Shown here in pieces: positions 1-14,200 of a stretch of 64,000 bases of DNA. A program made the translations under genes and the position numbers. The first letter of the stretch is position 1; the number at the start of each line of letters is the position of its first letter. The DNA is from Bolinopsis microptera. Taxonomy: Eukaryota > Ctenophora > Tentaculata > Lobata > Bolinopsidae. The notes under the pieces are model-generated. The model saw only the letters and a program-made list of their open reading frames with translations, had not been told where the DNA came from and did not search any database. The stretch spans positions 14,339,118 through 14,403,117 of the forward strand of contig NC_087078.1 of NCBI RefSeq assembly GCF_026151205.1, in the 5' to 3' direction.

Positions 1-143
1 TTCTTTGAATTATAGTAGAGATATATCATTATTAGTACTCAACAACATTTAGTGATATGTAAATTGTAAGGGTTAAGGTTCTTTTTATTCGCATGTTTTT
101 ATCAGCCTTCTTCCTACAGGTAGTAGTATAGTATACTTATACG

Positions 144-699
144 CAAGGATCGACCGTGACCGCTTTTTTGGGCGGGCCCGGGACTGGAAAAAAGTGCCGG
201 GACCGGGAATAAGACCGGGACCGGGAATAAGACCGGGACCGGGACCGGGAATACGACCGGGACCGGGATTAAGCCGGGATTGGGACTGGGATAGAAGCTA
301 ACAAAAATTGTACTTTCAATATTTTTTGATCTTATAATGTATAATGGCGTTAGGTGCAGTATCCGCTACTTATTACAAGAACAAGCACAGCTTACCCAAC
401 AAACCAGCTATCAACCCTGACACTACAACCTTGGTATCCTTACTGATTACAATTACAATTAGCACAAGCACAGTTGATTAATTGGTAAATAATTTTGCTT
501 GAAACTTCAGTTTTTTTAAATCGTTCATTTGTGCAAAAAAAATTTCGATAATCTAACAAAATTAGCAACAATTTTTTTAAAACCTAGAAAAAAATCCCGG
601 TTCGGTCCCGGTAAAAATTCGGCATTTTAGCTGGGACAGGGATTCCCAGTCCCGACCGATTTTTGACTGGGATTAAGCTGGGATCCCGGTCGAACCTCG
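144..699. mobile_element. hAT-like non-autonomous TIR element with CCGGGA repeats
   Basis: Imperfect terminal inverted repeats bound this segment: the left end reads CAAGGATCGACCGTGA and the right end is the complement of CGAGGTTCGACCGGGA. Inside are clustered GGGACCGGGAATAAGACC-type repeats at 175-292 and a C/G-rich mirror at 595-690, with AT-rich unique sequence between. The ends resemble those of the shorter element at 52,772-52,922 (CAAGGGTCGACCGAG), which has an 8-bp target duplication, so hAT-superfamily mobilisation is inferred. The flanks here show no clear duplication. It sits in intron 3 of ABHD copy A. No transposase coding is visible. Confidence 0.5.
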
Positions 700-921
700 C
701 TTTAAATACGTAATATTGAAACCTTCATTCTATGATTTCGAGCAAAGATATTTCCTATTTTTCTACTACTTCAGAGTCTAGGGGAAGATAACAGAAAATA
801 ACGCTGACGTAAGAATTAGAGCTAAGCTCAATGCAGTGTAGAGAAAGTTTTACCAGAGCGGCGACCAGATATATAAGGAACTAGAAAATATATTATTGTG
901 TTGAAAAAGTGTTAAAATTAC

Positions 922-3900
922 CTCTCCTCCGTCCGGGAGATGAATTGTGATGGTTTTGGTGACGAGTTTGGTTGTGATCAATAGGTCGGAGAGCTCTGTA
1001 GTGAGCGATTGTAGGTCTCTGAAATTAATACTAAGTTAGACTTGCTGTGATTGATACCCCGAATTAAAATAAATGTTTTATTATTATTAATAACCTCTCA
1101 TTAATTAAGATAAGAGTACGTTCACTAAGTAGCATAATGACTCAATCTAATCGATAGGAAACAATAAGTTATCATATAATATACACAAGTTAATTTATTC
1201 TTCATATCCTAAATTAAGTAAACTCAGGAACTAGGCGATTAAGCTTCGACGTAAGTTTCAATGAAAACGCTTAAGAAGTTAACACAAGTTTAAGAAACCG
1301 CCGCAGAAGTTACCAGAAGAGAATATGAAATTTCTGAATTACTGCTCGACGATACCTAGTTACTCTTGATTGTCTACTCAACATAATCACAAAGGTCTAA
1401 TTAGCGCTCCTGGTGACACCTCATTTTTTACAATCGTCAAGAAAAGTGATTTTACGCTTTACGTTGTTACAACTATTAAAGTTGGTTATTTAATTCAATT
1501 AGTCAAGGAGGTCAAGGCGTGACATAATCATGATCAAAGTCACAACTTACATGTACTTGTTACATTTCAGTAAAACAAGCAAATTACCTAATACCTTAGG
1601 AACATTCAATTCAGTTTACATTTTATGGTGATGAACATCCTATATCACACTAACGGAGACGACAAATCAATTTATTGTTCTAAATTCTAAAAACTTTCAT
1701 AAATGTAAGACAAAATTAGATTTATAAATCATACTCACGGTTGAGCAAATAGGAAACTGGGGTAGAACACTTCTGAGAGAACGGAGCAACATTCCGATAA
1801 TTTCTGAAATGAAGGAGAATTAGAAAATCTGGAAGAAAGTCTTTGTAACCCCTTACAACACAAACCAACTTATCCTCAGATCTTCAATGGCGGTTAAATT
1901 GTCTAAGCTGTTACTTTCAGATATATTTTTAGATGTCACATACAACCCATTAATATTTAGGTAGATGTGAATTTCACATTGCTTAAAATTATCAACTATT
2001 CCAGAATAATTTCCCAGATTAAAAGTAGAGTACTGATATTTTACCGATCTTGTGACTGAGTCATAATAAGTATGGTGTTATAGGAAATAGCGATATGCTA
2101 GTAGTTTCATAACTACTCCGAGTAAGGTGTTAAACGACCAATGGAATGCAATGTTTTCTATCCGTGTTGCTAGGTGACTAAACTCTGTCAGAAAGTACTG
2201 TTACTAAAAATTGCACGTGCATAGTCTCCCACTCTGTAGCGACACTTCGCCGATTGTTCTAGAGGGACACGCCCCCGTTTACATATACCAGATACCTTGC
2301 ACGTGAGTATTTCATAGCAGGAAACTTTACCTAATTCCTTGTGACCTGTATGATACATTCACCAAATTGTTACATTCCAACTTATTAACATTGATGGTTG
2401 GAATAATATTATGACCTAATTCCTGTCTAGTCAAGGATTTTCCGGGGGTATAAAGGCCCAATACCGTAATGTAAAATAGTGGCTTCGACTGTTCAGCAAG
2501 TTCATGATTTATCTATAATTTTCTTACTTCTAAAATATTTTAAATGACAATCTGTTGTAAAATGTCGGCGTGGGTAAGTTAAAGTTTAAAATAATGTGTC
2601 GATGTACTTAACATGCGATTTGCGAAACTACAAGTTTATGATACAAATCTAATATTAGATCGAATCACAAATTGATTGAAATATGAATTTTTGTCCTCTT
2701 TAATGTGACAACATGATGAGATTTACCCTAAAAATAGGTTAGAGAAATTACATGGTAAAAAGAGCATATTCCTAGAAGTCGTATGGTTTGTAAGAAGATC
2801 ACTTCTGAGTCTGGTTTTCAAATTTCCATGTCTGGAATCAGACTGGCTTCCAAGGACAGACACACCGAGTAAGCATGCGCTGGAACCTGCACCTATCGCA
2901 GACTGGGGGAAATTAAAACTTTTAGATTCACCTAGCTTTCTAGGGACGTGTCCTTCATTACTACATTATATGAGCTATTATTCAAAACATTCCTAAGCAT
3001 GTTTATATGGGTTCATCTATCAGAGCTTCAGAACACGACTCATCATATTACTCTTCAACGACTAAACTGCCTGCTACCATTGCGAGTACACCTAACTTAT
3101 TGTAATATTGAATATTGCTTAGCAATAAATTTCTGTGATCAAATAGAAGATAAATTGGCCGTCTTGTCAAGCTCAACAATAAAATAAGACAGAACAGATT
3201 ATTTATATATAATTATATATGGATGGTAACATTTGTTGCCTAAAGCTCCTAATTGAGCTGATCATGTTGTCTCCAGTGCTCACTAATTTGTTGAACCCTT
3301 CACTCATCCGTGAAGATGCTCTGAACTAAATGCCATGATCTAGGTTTACCGGCCTCACAAACAATTAAAAGCAGAGAATATATAATTATATATGGATGGT
3401 AACATTTGTTGCCTAAAGCTCCTAATTGAGCTGATCATGTTGTCTCCAGTGCTCACTAATTTGTTGAACCCTTCACTCATCCGTGAAGATGCTCTGAACT
3501 AAATGCCATGATCTAGGTTTACCGGCCTCACAAACAATTAAAAGCAGAGAATATCTAGTTACAACGCCATACAAGACGTCTATATATTCCTCCTATGCAG
3601 CATTCAAAATTCCAAGATATAACATCATATTCAGTAGTACCCTCTCATCACTTGGGGCTGAGAAAATTGTTTCGGGATAGGTTGTGTGAGGACTATGTTG
3701 GATCCCTCTACATTACTGGTAATCTGTTATCCATTACTTAATCCATTTACTTTTCTGTGAGAAAAAAGCCGAAGTATTTGACTTTAACTTAATGCAAACC
3801 TTATCTTGAACTTTTAGAAGCTTGTAATTATTATTCAATTTTGGATGCAAACGATATTTAAATTTAATTCCTCGTAGTTGTATTTTTAAATAATTGTTAT

Positions 3901-4224
3901 ATTATTAATATCGGTTAAATTAGTAATACAAGTTGAATAATGTGATAATATTAGAAAAACAGTCATCAAGTATACCATTTACTAATGCGCTATATTTGAA
4001 ATATGTTTTCAGCAGTGTCGTGCTGTTACAATTGGAAATTGATTGAATAGAATGAAATATAGGCTGGACATTCAACCCCAAAAATGTAAAAATATATAAT
4101 CTTAAGTTCTCACCTGTGCTAGTTGTGATGAGGGAGAAGCAACTATACAGGGTCTTTTACACTTGGTGAGATAGTAACACACATAAAACCCCATAAACAT
4201 CAGGGTGAAATAAACGTAGAACAT
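922..4224 (-). CDS. ABHD1/3-type alpha/beta-hydrolase, copy A (exons 1-3, partial)
   Basis: Three exons read on the minus strand: 4224-4114 (37 codons, start at 4224 with an in-frame TAA just upstream), 1803-1739 and 1018-922. All have AG/GT borders and the same phases as copy B (0, 2, 0), and the joined frame is open. Exon 1 encodes a hydrophobic N-terminal segment (residues about 2-20) followed by YLTKCKRP, expected of a membrane-anchored ABHD1/3 protein. Exon 2 encodes LSECCSVLSEVFYPSFLF, and exon 3 ends in the IHLPDGGE strand that precedes the hydrolase core. The catalytic exons lie beyond the left edge, so activity cannot be judged. Protein identity to copy B is high. Substitutions do not break the frame, so this looks like a functional paralogue rather than a pseudogene as far as it can be seen. 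Confidence 0.75.
3206..3551. repeat. 173-bp tandem duplication in intron 1 of ABHD copy A
   Basis: Two virtually identical 173-bp units stand head to tail (3206-3378 and 3379-3551). The same sequence occurs once, inverted, in intron 1 of copy B at about 12,290-12,430. The duplication therefore happened in copy A after the two genes separated. Confidence 0.9.
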
Positions 4225-6171
4225 GTTTTCTTAAACTATACTCCATAACCATGCTACCATAACTATTGAGACACAAAGGAGTTAGAAATAAAACATTGGG
4301 TACTTGAAATAAATAAATAAATCTCTGTATGAGATTATAACATTTTACACAAGAGCAAGAGTAAAGTAGTTCATTTTTTCACAGGAGGGAAAAGGAAAGG
4401 GGCAGTAGTGATCTGAACACTCAAGAAACAATTACATTTTTACCTAAAATATCAAGCCAAAAACATGATCGTCAAAATTTATTTCTCTGCCGATATTTTA
4501 TCACTTTGGGCTATACTTATTGACAGATTTTTTGGTCCGAAAATTTAATTTTTAGGCGTAAATTAAAATTGGTTCTTCGATGATAGAATTTCTGATAGAA
4601 TTTCTTACAATGCAATATAAATTTAACTTATCAATCGAATATTATTCATTATATTTTGTGACGATGAATTATGAATTTCGATTAATTTACATTTATTTGG
4701 TCTCCAATTATTGAACTGCGGAAGCTGGTTGCCTCAACACCGTAGTATGACTGAATAGTCGAGCCATGATTATTAAAAGGAAAAGAAATATTACTTATAA
4801 TTTATAACCATCAACTGAATAATCGTTTAAATTAATAAGCATTAAAACACAAACCATCATGTACTGTTTAGCAGTAGGCTCACTAGGACCACTAGGCCAA
4901 TCGACAAAAAGGGGTTCGGAAAAGCCACTATTGGCACTCGAGTCCTTGATCTTGTCGATGGTGCACTGGCCACTGGGCCTTTTGAGCTGCCACCCTTCAG
5001 CTTCTGTCGATTGAAATTATTATTCAGTTAAACAAAAATTCAGTTAAACAAAAATTCAATTTTATGCCATTTATTACAGAGTAAACAAGTTTACAATAAA
5101 TCAATTTGATATTTAAAGGAATCCTAATTCAATGTGCAGCTTATTATAACAATTGATACAAAGGCCATAATCTTTCACCAGCTCTCCAATATCCACCTTG
5201 AAGCTGCATTTTATATCCTAAATATAAACTAAATCATGTTTTAGTGTAGACTTTTTGTCACAACAAGACTGCAACCTATAGTAACAATTATAAACAGAAC
5301 CTCTAATGTCTGCTAACAATTTTTCTTCTAGTCCTAATCTGAGCCTTGTCTCTAAAAACTTAACTGAACTAGCGTTTCGGTGTGTGCAAAAGCTTCCAGG
5401 CACGCGCATTCCTTGCCCCGTTAGTTACCTGTCCTTCATAAACCAAACTAGCAGTCAGGACAAAAAGTCATACACCAAATGGGCATTATATTTTATGAAT
5501 TGTTTTACATCTTTTTATTCTGTAAAAATGTGCTAAAATTAAATTTCTTGTTTCATTAATTTCTTGTTTCATTGAGTATGGTTGTCACTCTTTAAATAGA
5601 TTAGATATAGGTTGACGGGGCAAAGGAGTGTGCGTGCTGTTCGCTATTGCTCACACCAAACGGCAACCTAGTAAATATTTTGTATGGACACCGGTCTCCA
5701 TCACGATACAAACTTAGGATCGTATAATTTATTGTATAACTTTTAGTGCAGTGGAGGGAGCGGTGTGGTGCATTAATTGAGTGACAGCCTACTGATTTAG
5801 AGTTGTTTTTAAGTGAGCATAATGGGTATATTTTTGGACCTAAAGGCTTTACTATGGCTACTTTAAAATTGGTTCTTTTAATCATTTATTAAATATCACT
5901 TTAAAAATACATAAATCTGGAATCTGTTCACACTGTGAACCAGTCCTATAAAAAAACCCTCTTAAATTAAATATTAAAAACGTCTCAATAATGGAAATAG
6001 TCATATAATTAAGAAATTTACCAAATTCTTAATATCTACCTTAAGAGAAAAATACCTACCTAATTCAATGTCTACCTGTAATACACTAAATATTAGGTGG
6101 TGGAGTCAGCACACATTTACCAAAATCAAATTTTTTTTAATAGGAGGAACCTGTGGGCCGATAACACTGGA

Positions 6172-6459
6172 TTAAATTTGTTGAAGGGGATTGTTTTCAA
6201 ATGACAGCTGCATTATGTCATAATCGCTTGAAGTCCATGCTGAATCATTATAAGCATGTTGCAGCTTTAGAAGTGCCTTTTTCAGGCGACTTTTAGCAAG
6301 GCTAATCTTGTAGGAGTAGTCAAAAAGCTTAAGTTTAGGTGCAATTGTGCTCCAAATTTTGGTGGATCTTGATATGAAGTCATTAAATGGGAGTTGTGAA
6401 ATGAGAGTGGTTTCCTTTTTAGAAGATGGCTGATTCAAGTTGAGGCAATCAGCCGACAT
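6172..6459 (-). pseudogene. Non-LTR retrotransposon ORF2 C-terminal remnant
   Basis: A 95-codon minus-strand frame carries FNDFISRSTKIWSTIAPKL followed by a basic SLAKSRLKKALL helix. This resembles the extreme C-terminus of LINE ORF2 proteins, where an F-x-R-x-x-x-x-W-N-x-L-P-like motif precedes a lysine-rich tail. No reverse transcriptase is found upstream, so it is a short 5'-truncated fragment. The family match is by pattern only. Confidence 0.4.
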
Positions 6460-7545
6460 CCAGCTTTTATGGTTATCTATGATATGTATAATCTGTAGTA
6501 AAGATCAAAATTCAATTTTGTAGTCCTTAAAAATTTGTATTCCCTTACTATACCAAAAAGAAGTTAAACTTTATTGACTTGCCACTTGCCAGTTGCCATC
6601 CCAAGTTAGCATAAAATGATGTCAGGGATTGTGGGACAATGTCCCTTAGAGAACGACATGCTTCTGCGTTCCTGCTAAAAGATTTTGAATATTTTTCTCG
6701 GGTCTCAAAACAGAGGAGTTAAAATTTGGGAAAGTGAGATAGTATGCATACATGAAGCACTCTTTTCATATTACGTTTATGGTTTAAATAGAAGATTCTT
6801 CATATCAAATGAATAGTTAATCAGCAACTAGTTCTCTTGTACGTGAGTTGTAACGTGTGAATAGGATGGAATATAAATTTACAACAAATTACGTTTCGGT
6901 CGAACTGCATGTGTGAAAATTGAATTGAGCAATGGTGAATATACCAAAATCGCCAATATAAAATATTAGTCGAAAAATGTCTACAACTTTTAAAATTGCA
7001 CTGTTTTACTTTTAAATTATTTTTACATGATATTTATAAGCCTGGGATGTAACTTTACTGTTTAGTTTAGTTAGCTTGTCTATATTGTTTACTTCTCTCA
7101 CAAGAATTCTTCCTTTACAAATGTTACAAATATATATGCGCGCATGCAAGAGGCTCGAAAAGATCAGCACCAGGCCGCGCATGGAAATATTTGAAATCTG
7201 TGTGTAATTTGATGCCAAAAGTTGGCTAAAATTAAAATAAAATAATTCTACCTTACCTAGCTTGCTTGTTTATTGCTTGCTTCTTTCACGGATAGTGCAG
7301 GAGGCTTTTTAAAAACTCTGCAAAATATAAAATAAATACTAATTCCCCACCAACATTAATTATTTATCAAATACAACATTTTAAAAAAATGTTATTGATG
7401 AGTTGCGAAGCAATTCGTCGCGCGCGCGTTATAAGGTTATTAACTTTTAAGTTATTTATTTGACAGTTTGATTACATAATGGTAATATGTAAATCATCAA
7501 ATGAAATATTTAACATTTGACATTGACGTAACCTGGACATTGACG

Positions 7546-7628
7546 TAACCTGGACGTAACCCCAGGCTATTATGTTTATAAACATAAAGATTCGGCGGAA
7601 TGACAGGCTGATCAGCGCCGCCCGCTAA
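7546..7628 (-). mobile_element. Short MITE, copy 1 (83 bp)
   Basis: Shares with 37,342-37,416 and 48,006-48,094 the core ATTCGGCGGAATGACAGGCT and the ends TAACCTGG/CGCTAA. It is flanked by the direct repeat CATTGACG (7538-7545 and 7629-7636), a likely target-site duplication; a further partial copy of the left flank precedes it at 7521. Relative to the other two copies it lies in inverse orientation. Confidence 0.7.
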
Positions 7629-10600
7629 CATTGACGTAGAGGTGACAATCCAAAAATATTGACCTTACTGCAGTTGTGCATTAGTGATTAGAATGATGAT
7701 TAATCACTTTGCACTCTACACTCGACTAAAAGAAAACAAAGATTATTCGAAACCTTAAGCCTTTAATCTGATCCCAACCCTAATATATATAACCCTATAT
7801 AACCCTATATAACCCTTACCCAATCCCTAGTTGACTGATTAAAATAAGCACGCTCGTGTGCATTAGTTGTGAACTGTAAAAAAGTGTAAACCATTTTTTT
7901 GTTGTTTTGTGTTTGTTACCCATTATCCCAAATTCCTATTTTATCACCGCGCATAAAATACGGACAGATATTTGTGATTCATGATTTACAAACAGTATGG
8001 AATTGTTTGTTCAAAACTAGCGTTCCATAATAACTGACAAGGTGCATCGCAGTTAATGAGTTAAGTATCATTTTAACTTGGAACTTGACCTTGCATGTTT
8101 GGTGTGTCTGAGTGCTGAGACTATTTTTGGACCAATCTTCGTTTGTAGAATGTAAGGTTGCTCCTTCGTTTGATATAAAATTGTGGTATGTGCGACACAT
8201 CACATTGGATTCGCTGGTTGTACCAAGCTTATATATTTATATTAGCTAGCAGCTAGTTCAATTGCCCTTTTTCCATTTTAATATTTGTTGATTGCATTGT
8301 ACTTTAGCGGATGTCTTATATAACCATTATATTAAGTTAGACAGTAACCATTGCTGAATATGTTTTTGTATATTTTTCAATAATTTTACTAGTTCAAGCC
8401 AAAATGATCATAAATTGCTTTTTTTGTAGAGATTTTCATTTTTGTTGCATAAAATTGGTGTAAGATTGATAACTTTGTTTTACTGATATCTTTACTTTAC
8501 TTTTTCATTTCCCCACAATCCAGTGTGTGCTGCTTTCCTTCAGATCTCCAGAGTGTTTGTGGATCCGGGAGCATTATATTATCATGCTTGCTTCACTTTG
8601 GAGATCAGAATTCTTAAAGCAATCAATGATTTTGATTTTACTTCTTTTAATTGTGTAACTAGTTAACTACTTAAAGTAGTGTCTTAGAGTGCACACGTCT
8701 GTATGAATTTGAAAAGCCACTGCTGCGATTTTATCTTCTTCTAACCCAAAGTAAAATTATGTTTCCATTCTGGAGTGCAATACGCTTTATAAATTATATA
8801 AACAAATTCAAGTCTATTTTTCCGATTTTGCTAATTGTCTCTTTAAATCTGTTGCGGTCCTTCGTGGGAGTTGCCACATCTGCTGGTTGAGAATGCTCAA
8901 CATAAAATGATGCTTGACTGCTTTATTGATCAAATCAAAACATAATCATACATAAGATCATCACTAATATTCATAAAAATATCTTAATAATTTAAATTAT
9001 ACCCAAACGGCCAAGTTCAGGTTGATAAACTTCTTCTTTGCTACATAGGGATGAAACCACAGATAATCATTATGTTTACCTTTATTCTCCATAATCATCT
9101 CCTTCTATTCTAATTATCACCTAATCAGACACTTTTCAGTGATGATCATCGCAATAAATTCCTTTTTTTATACAGTCCTTTTTAAAATATTCTAGATTTA
9201 TCTTTAAATTAATTACACTATAAGAATTCTTAACATCCACTGGTAGGGCATTCCAATAAGGTATAACTCTCTCAGATATTAAAAGCTTAACGAAGATTTC
9301 TTAATTTAGAGCTTTTGATATTGCACTTTATCTTTGAAACAATATTCATACCCAATCTATTAATATTGAAAATATCCGAACCATATTCTACTAAACCACT
9401 GACTATTTTAAAGGTTTATATAAAATCCCCACGGATTCTTCTTTCCGCTAATGTAGTTAAATTGAGAGTTTCCATCCTGCTGCTGTATGGCAGTGTGCCA
9501 ATACCCTCGATTGACCAGATGAACTGGTGTTGGACAGCTTGCAACTCAAGGATGAGTCAAATTCCTGATTATCTAACATATCATTTGGTTAGCCTTAGGT
9601 TTAGATGCTTTTATCAGCTCAGATAAAGTACATTTTTACTTTGAACTTATAGGTTGAATTTATTTCATTAATCTATATTAGAATAGAATACCTAGATTAG
9701 GATACCCCATATCTGTACTATTTCCTTGCTGCTGTTTGATCACAATTCACTTCTCGTTAACATTGCATTCAATTATACTGGCTTTAACAGCACTAAGAAT
9801 TGGATGTCTACATATTTTATATGCAGCCTAAAATTAGGGGTTTTAGAAATCCGTTCAGCTATGCTTTGCTCTTATGAATTATACTCGCCATGAAGTACTC
9901 AAACCCATAGTTAAGTTTTCCCACATGATGCGGGGGCCTGCCACGTACCTCGTGTATTGCCAGTTGTACCCTGTCGTGAAGGGGCACAAGCGGGTAGTCG
10001 TGAAGTCTCTCGGTATGAGACTGTGTGAGTAGTGTTTCTCTCTTTGTGATTTGACTATCTCAATCACCTTAGAAGTGCCTATCTAGACTATTCATCGTTC
10101 ATTTATAGCCGGCATTTCCCGGAATATTTGGTCACTTTGTTGTTGTGTGTGCTGATTTAAAACCAACTACTCTACTTAAAAGCATGCACAATAATATATA
10201 CCGATTAAAGTTGCATGCCCTAGAAAGCTTACAGTTCACGTTGAATCAAATTGTTAACAGTTAACTTTATTTTAAGCCTCGATACTCAAGGGCTTTTTTC
10301 TGCGATATCAGTAAAATTTTAACCCGTCGTTATAGCAAAGATTGTTTAATAAATTTTATTTATTTACGTTTAGTCTGTGTGGTTAATAGTGCCGTTTATT
10401 AATTTATTTGCTTACTGATCATATTTGGTATTTAGGTATTTAGTGAGGTTGCAACACTTACCCTTACCGATCTAGATCAATTGATGTTTGGAATCCTATT
10501 ATTTTTAATTATGGCTTTGACAAAATATTCATCTTTTAAGCATTCGATAGAAAGGTTATTATTATCAATTTATCATGTCCACATATTTCATTAGGGTTCA

Positions 10601-11280
10601 ATAGAAATGGAGACGCTTTTAAGAAATGTAGAATTGTTACCAAAAACACACATTTCCCTTGTGGCTCAATACTTGAACAATTAACACACATGTAACTTGT
10701 GCTTTGAATATTCACAAAATGAGTGATGTGATGTTGTCGAACAACTTGAGAAGACTCCCATTTCGTTTTTTAGAAGTTTTGTAAGCTTCCATCCTGTTGT
10801 ATCAGGGCCCAGGGGCTGGGCAAATTGTTAGAATACGCAACTCATCTTCTACATACGTTGTTTTTGAACGGTATAATATTTAGGAAACACCCTGCTCTAC
10901 GCCTACGGAACTTACTTTTGTTGTGGAAGGATGACCATGTTACTATTTCCTGTTTCCTGGTTCCTTATGGCTTACAGATATTCCATTATCATACATAACC
11001 TTGTGGATTCTTATAGAAGCTTCATTATTAGCCATCTATGGATGCATGGCTGATAATATTACACCTCTTTTCAGGACACTTTAGTAATACATTTTGTTCT
11101 TTTGTCTTCGCTTTGTTCAAGTTCTTGAATCCCCGAGTATTTTATTTCAGAACTCAATAAGTTGTTTATTTTTTATAAGTTCTTTTATTTTTAATAAGTT
11201 GTTTATTTTTACTGGTTGATAATTTGTAACTAACATCTCTTTCTTCAGCCATGGTGAAGTGTATGTGAATATCTGTTAGA

Positions 11281-14200
11281 ATGCTGTTGATGATTATATT
11301 TGAAATGTTTTACACGTGTGTTACGGTGATGTTTATGGGATTTTACGTGTGTTACTATCTCACCAAATGTAAACGACCCTGCATTCATGCGTCTCCCTCA
11401 TCGCAACTAGCACTGGTAAGACTCTATCTTCAATATTTTCTAGCATTGTCTAATCTGTATCAGTATGTAAATTTAGCGGATTCTAATTCAAAATTAATTT
11501 CACACAAACATTTTATATACTGTGCCTATACAGTATGCAATTGGTTCCAACATTTGTTGAACACAGCTACATCTCTTATCTCATCGAGTTCCTTAAAATT
11601 GTTAATAGTTGGATTTCGAAAACTAAGATCATTGCTTTAAACAAAGAACATTTAATTCATGGCGTCCGTAGTCTCCCAGTAACCATCTTCCATCTTTGGT
11701 ATGCGTTCAGGGAGCTGTTTAACATCATATCATTAATTGTGAAGTGCAGCATAACTTATCATACCCTTATGCTTAGGTCATTTCATATTCGAAAGTGCCC
11801 TTAATTGATGTCTGTGCAAAGTCGCCATGTTCTCCAAAGCTTCTTTTCTCCAAAGCTATTTTTTATGACTTCAACGGTTTAACTTGTAAAATAGTACTGA
11901 TACAACAAGGGCATCATAATGATATAATAATATGTAATAATATAATATTTAAATTATTGACGTATGAATCACACTCCTTCATCAGACAATAGAATGAATG
12001 TTCATCCCGAAGTTTTAACAAATCAATTGTAGAGTTGTCAGCACCAGTAAAAGCAGACTGTCTTTAGAACAGTTCCCAGCGAAAGTTTCACTTTCTGATA
12101 GCTAACTTTCAGTTCGTTAGCAGGTTGTCGCGGTTTCCAATACAGTCCCCACACAACCTAGCTCGAAACAATTTTCTCAGCCCCAAGTGATGAGAGCATA
12201 CTGAATATGATATTATATCGTGGAATTTTGAGATGGCTCTGCATGTTGCATAAGAGGAATATATAGAGGTTTTGTATGGCGTTGTAACTAGATATTCTCT
12301 GCTTTTAATTGTTTGTGAGGCCGGTAAACCTAGATCATGGCACATGGTTCCACGTATCTTCACGGATGAGTGAAAGTGTTCAACAAATTAGTGAGCACTG
12401 GAGACAACATGATCAGCTCAATTAGGAGCAACAGGCGCCAGATCTTACCATTCGCTTCTACCGTACATACCTAATCTACCGGGAACATAGGTGACATAGG
12501 TAGGTTACTACTGGTTTTATCAGCTAGAAGAACACTGAAAGAGGTGGTTTAATTAGGGTTTAATGCTTGGTAAAATGATAAGAAACCGAGAAGGCTGAGT
12601 TAATAAGTTAAAACGTGTGTTCAGCGCACCGTATGAATTATTCAGGTACTAATGATCGCAAACCTCTGTGAGTAACAGAATACCATGATGAGAAAGTAAA
12701 CGTCTAAAGTTCTAAAAGCTGCGCAGGAACCCGTACTAAACCTTCTCTGGAATGTTTTGTAGAAATGATAGCCACGTCCCTACAAAGCTAGGTGGATCTA
12801 AAAGTTTTAATTTCCCCCAGTCTGCGATAGTCGCAGGTTGCAGGGCTCGCTTACTGTGTCTGGCGGTGGAAGCCAGTTTGGTTCCAGACATGGAACTCTA
12901 GTGATCTTCTTACAGAACCATTAGACTTCACCAGAGAGACCCGCTCTCTTTATCCTGTCATTCTATCCAACTCTGTATTCAAACGTATGGATATAAATCT
13001 GATTATGTTGTCATATTCAGGAGCACTAAACTTCATATTCCAATCAATTATTCCATCTTGTTTGTGTTCACTCGAGCCTTACCGTGCCATCAAATGAAAT
13101 TATACCCAGGAGACACCCTAGAATCTCAAAAACTGACGGTTTTAATCATTTCTCTAGACATTGAGACAAGGTGCGGTAAGGAATTTCACTTTGAAGAATA
13201 ATCGTTTAGGTTTATTGCTTCATATAGTGTGATGATAACGGTAGAACACAGTCTGCAATAAAATATACTAAGGGCGGTATATACAAATAATAGTCTTAAC
13301 ATATGTCTCCTATAAATTTAGCCAGGCGCAAAGCCTCCCGATCAGTTTCCCCTGTCCCTAAAGATTCCCAACAACTAAAATAATATGTCTCCTATCAATT
13401 TAACCTGATTCAAAGATTCTTAACAACTATAGTTGCAACGATTTATTAGTACTTTTTTAGTGATACGATTTAGTGCAACGATTTAGAATGGGCAGTTTTA
13501 TAGAAATTCCCAGTCGATCAAGATATACACCCTACACATGATACAAAATCAGTCCAATCATCACAGGATCACTTTTAATCGATTATACGGTGCAAAATAA
13601 GTTTATTGAAGTGTGTTCAGAGTTTTCAGCATTTCGAGTAGAAACGCCATATAGCCGTTCGTTATTGCCATCAGAGATCTCAACCGCCAATTCTAATTCT
13701 TCGCACCATAGTAATAGTATGTTAAGTATTTATAGTAATAGTATGTTTAGTATTTATAGTAATAGTATGTTTAGTATTTATAGTAATAGTATGTTAAGTA
13801 TTTATAGTAATAGTATGTTAAGTATTTATAGTAATAGTATGTTAAGTATTTATAGTAATTGTATGTTTAGTATTTATAGTAATAGTATGTTAAGTATTTA
13901 TAGTAATAGTATGTTTAGTATGTATAGTAATAGTATGTTTAGTATGTATAGTAATAGTATGTTTAGTATTTATAGTAATAGTATGTTAAGTATTTATAGT
14001 AATAGTATGTTAAGTATTATAGTAATAGTATGTTTAGTATGTATAGTAATAGTATGTTTTTCACCACAATGCAGCCCTAACGGCCAGGTGTACGTGTTTC
14101 TGCGCATGGAGAAATAAGTTTCGTAGAAGATTTAAGCAATCTTTCCGGGTTTAACTGACAGCCTTCTCAATGTTATAAAATCGAATATTATATATCAAAG

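Larger units (their letters stand above)
4225..11280. other. Intergenic region between divergent ABHD copies
   Basis: About 7 kb separates the two start codons. It must contain both promoters, but I could not place TATA or CpG-like signals with confidence. Contents I can name: a 116-bp possible TIR element at 4898-5013, a small AAACAAAAATTCAGTT tandem repeat near 5022-5062, a LINE C-terminal fragment (6172-6459), an 83-bp MITE (7546-7628) and AACCCTATAT repeats at about 7783-7822. The remaining short open frames lack recognisable motifs and I do not call them genes. Confidence 0.6.

Noticed and set aside
13710..14060. CRISPR array
   Set aside because: Direct repeats here and elsewhere have no unique spacers between conserved repeats; the genome is eukaryotic.
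13590..14117. 175-codon plus-strand open frame with SNSMLSIY repeats
   Set aside because: It is the translation of an intronic 24-bp minisatellite; the unit length keeps any frame open.
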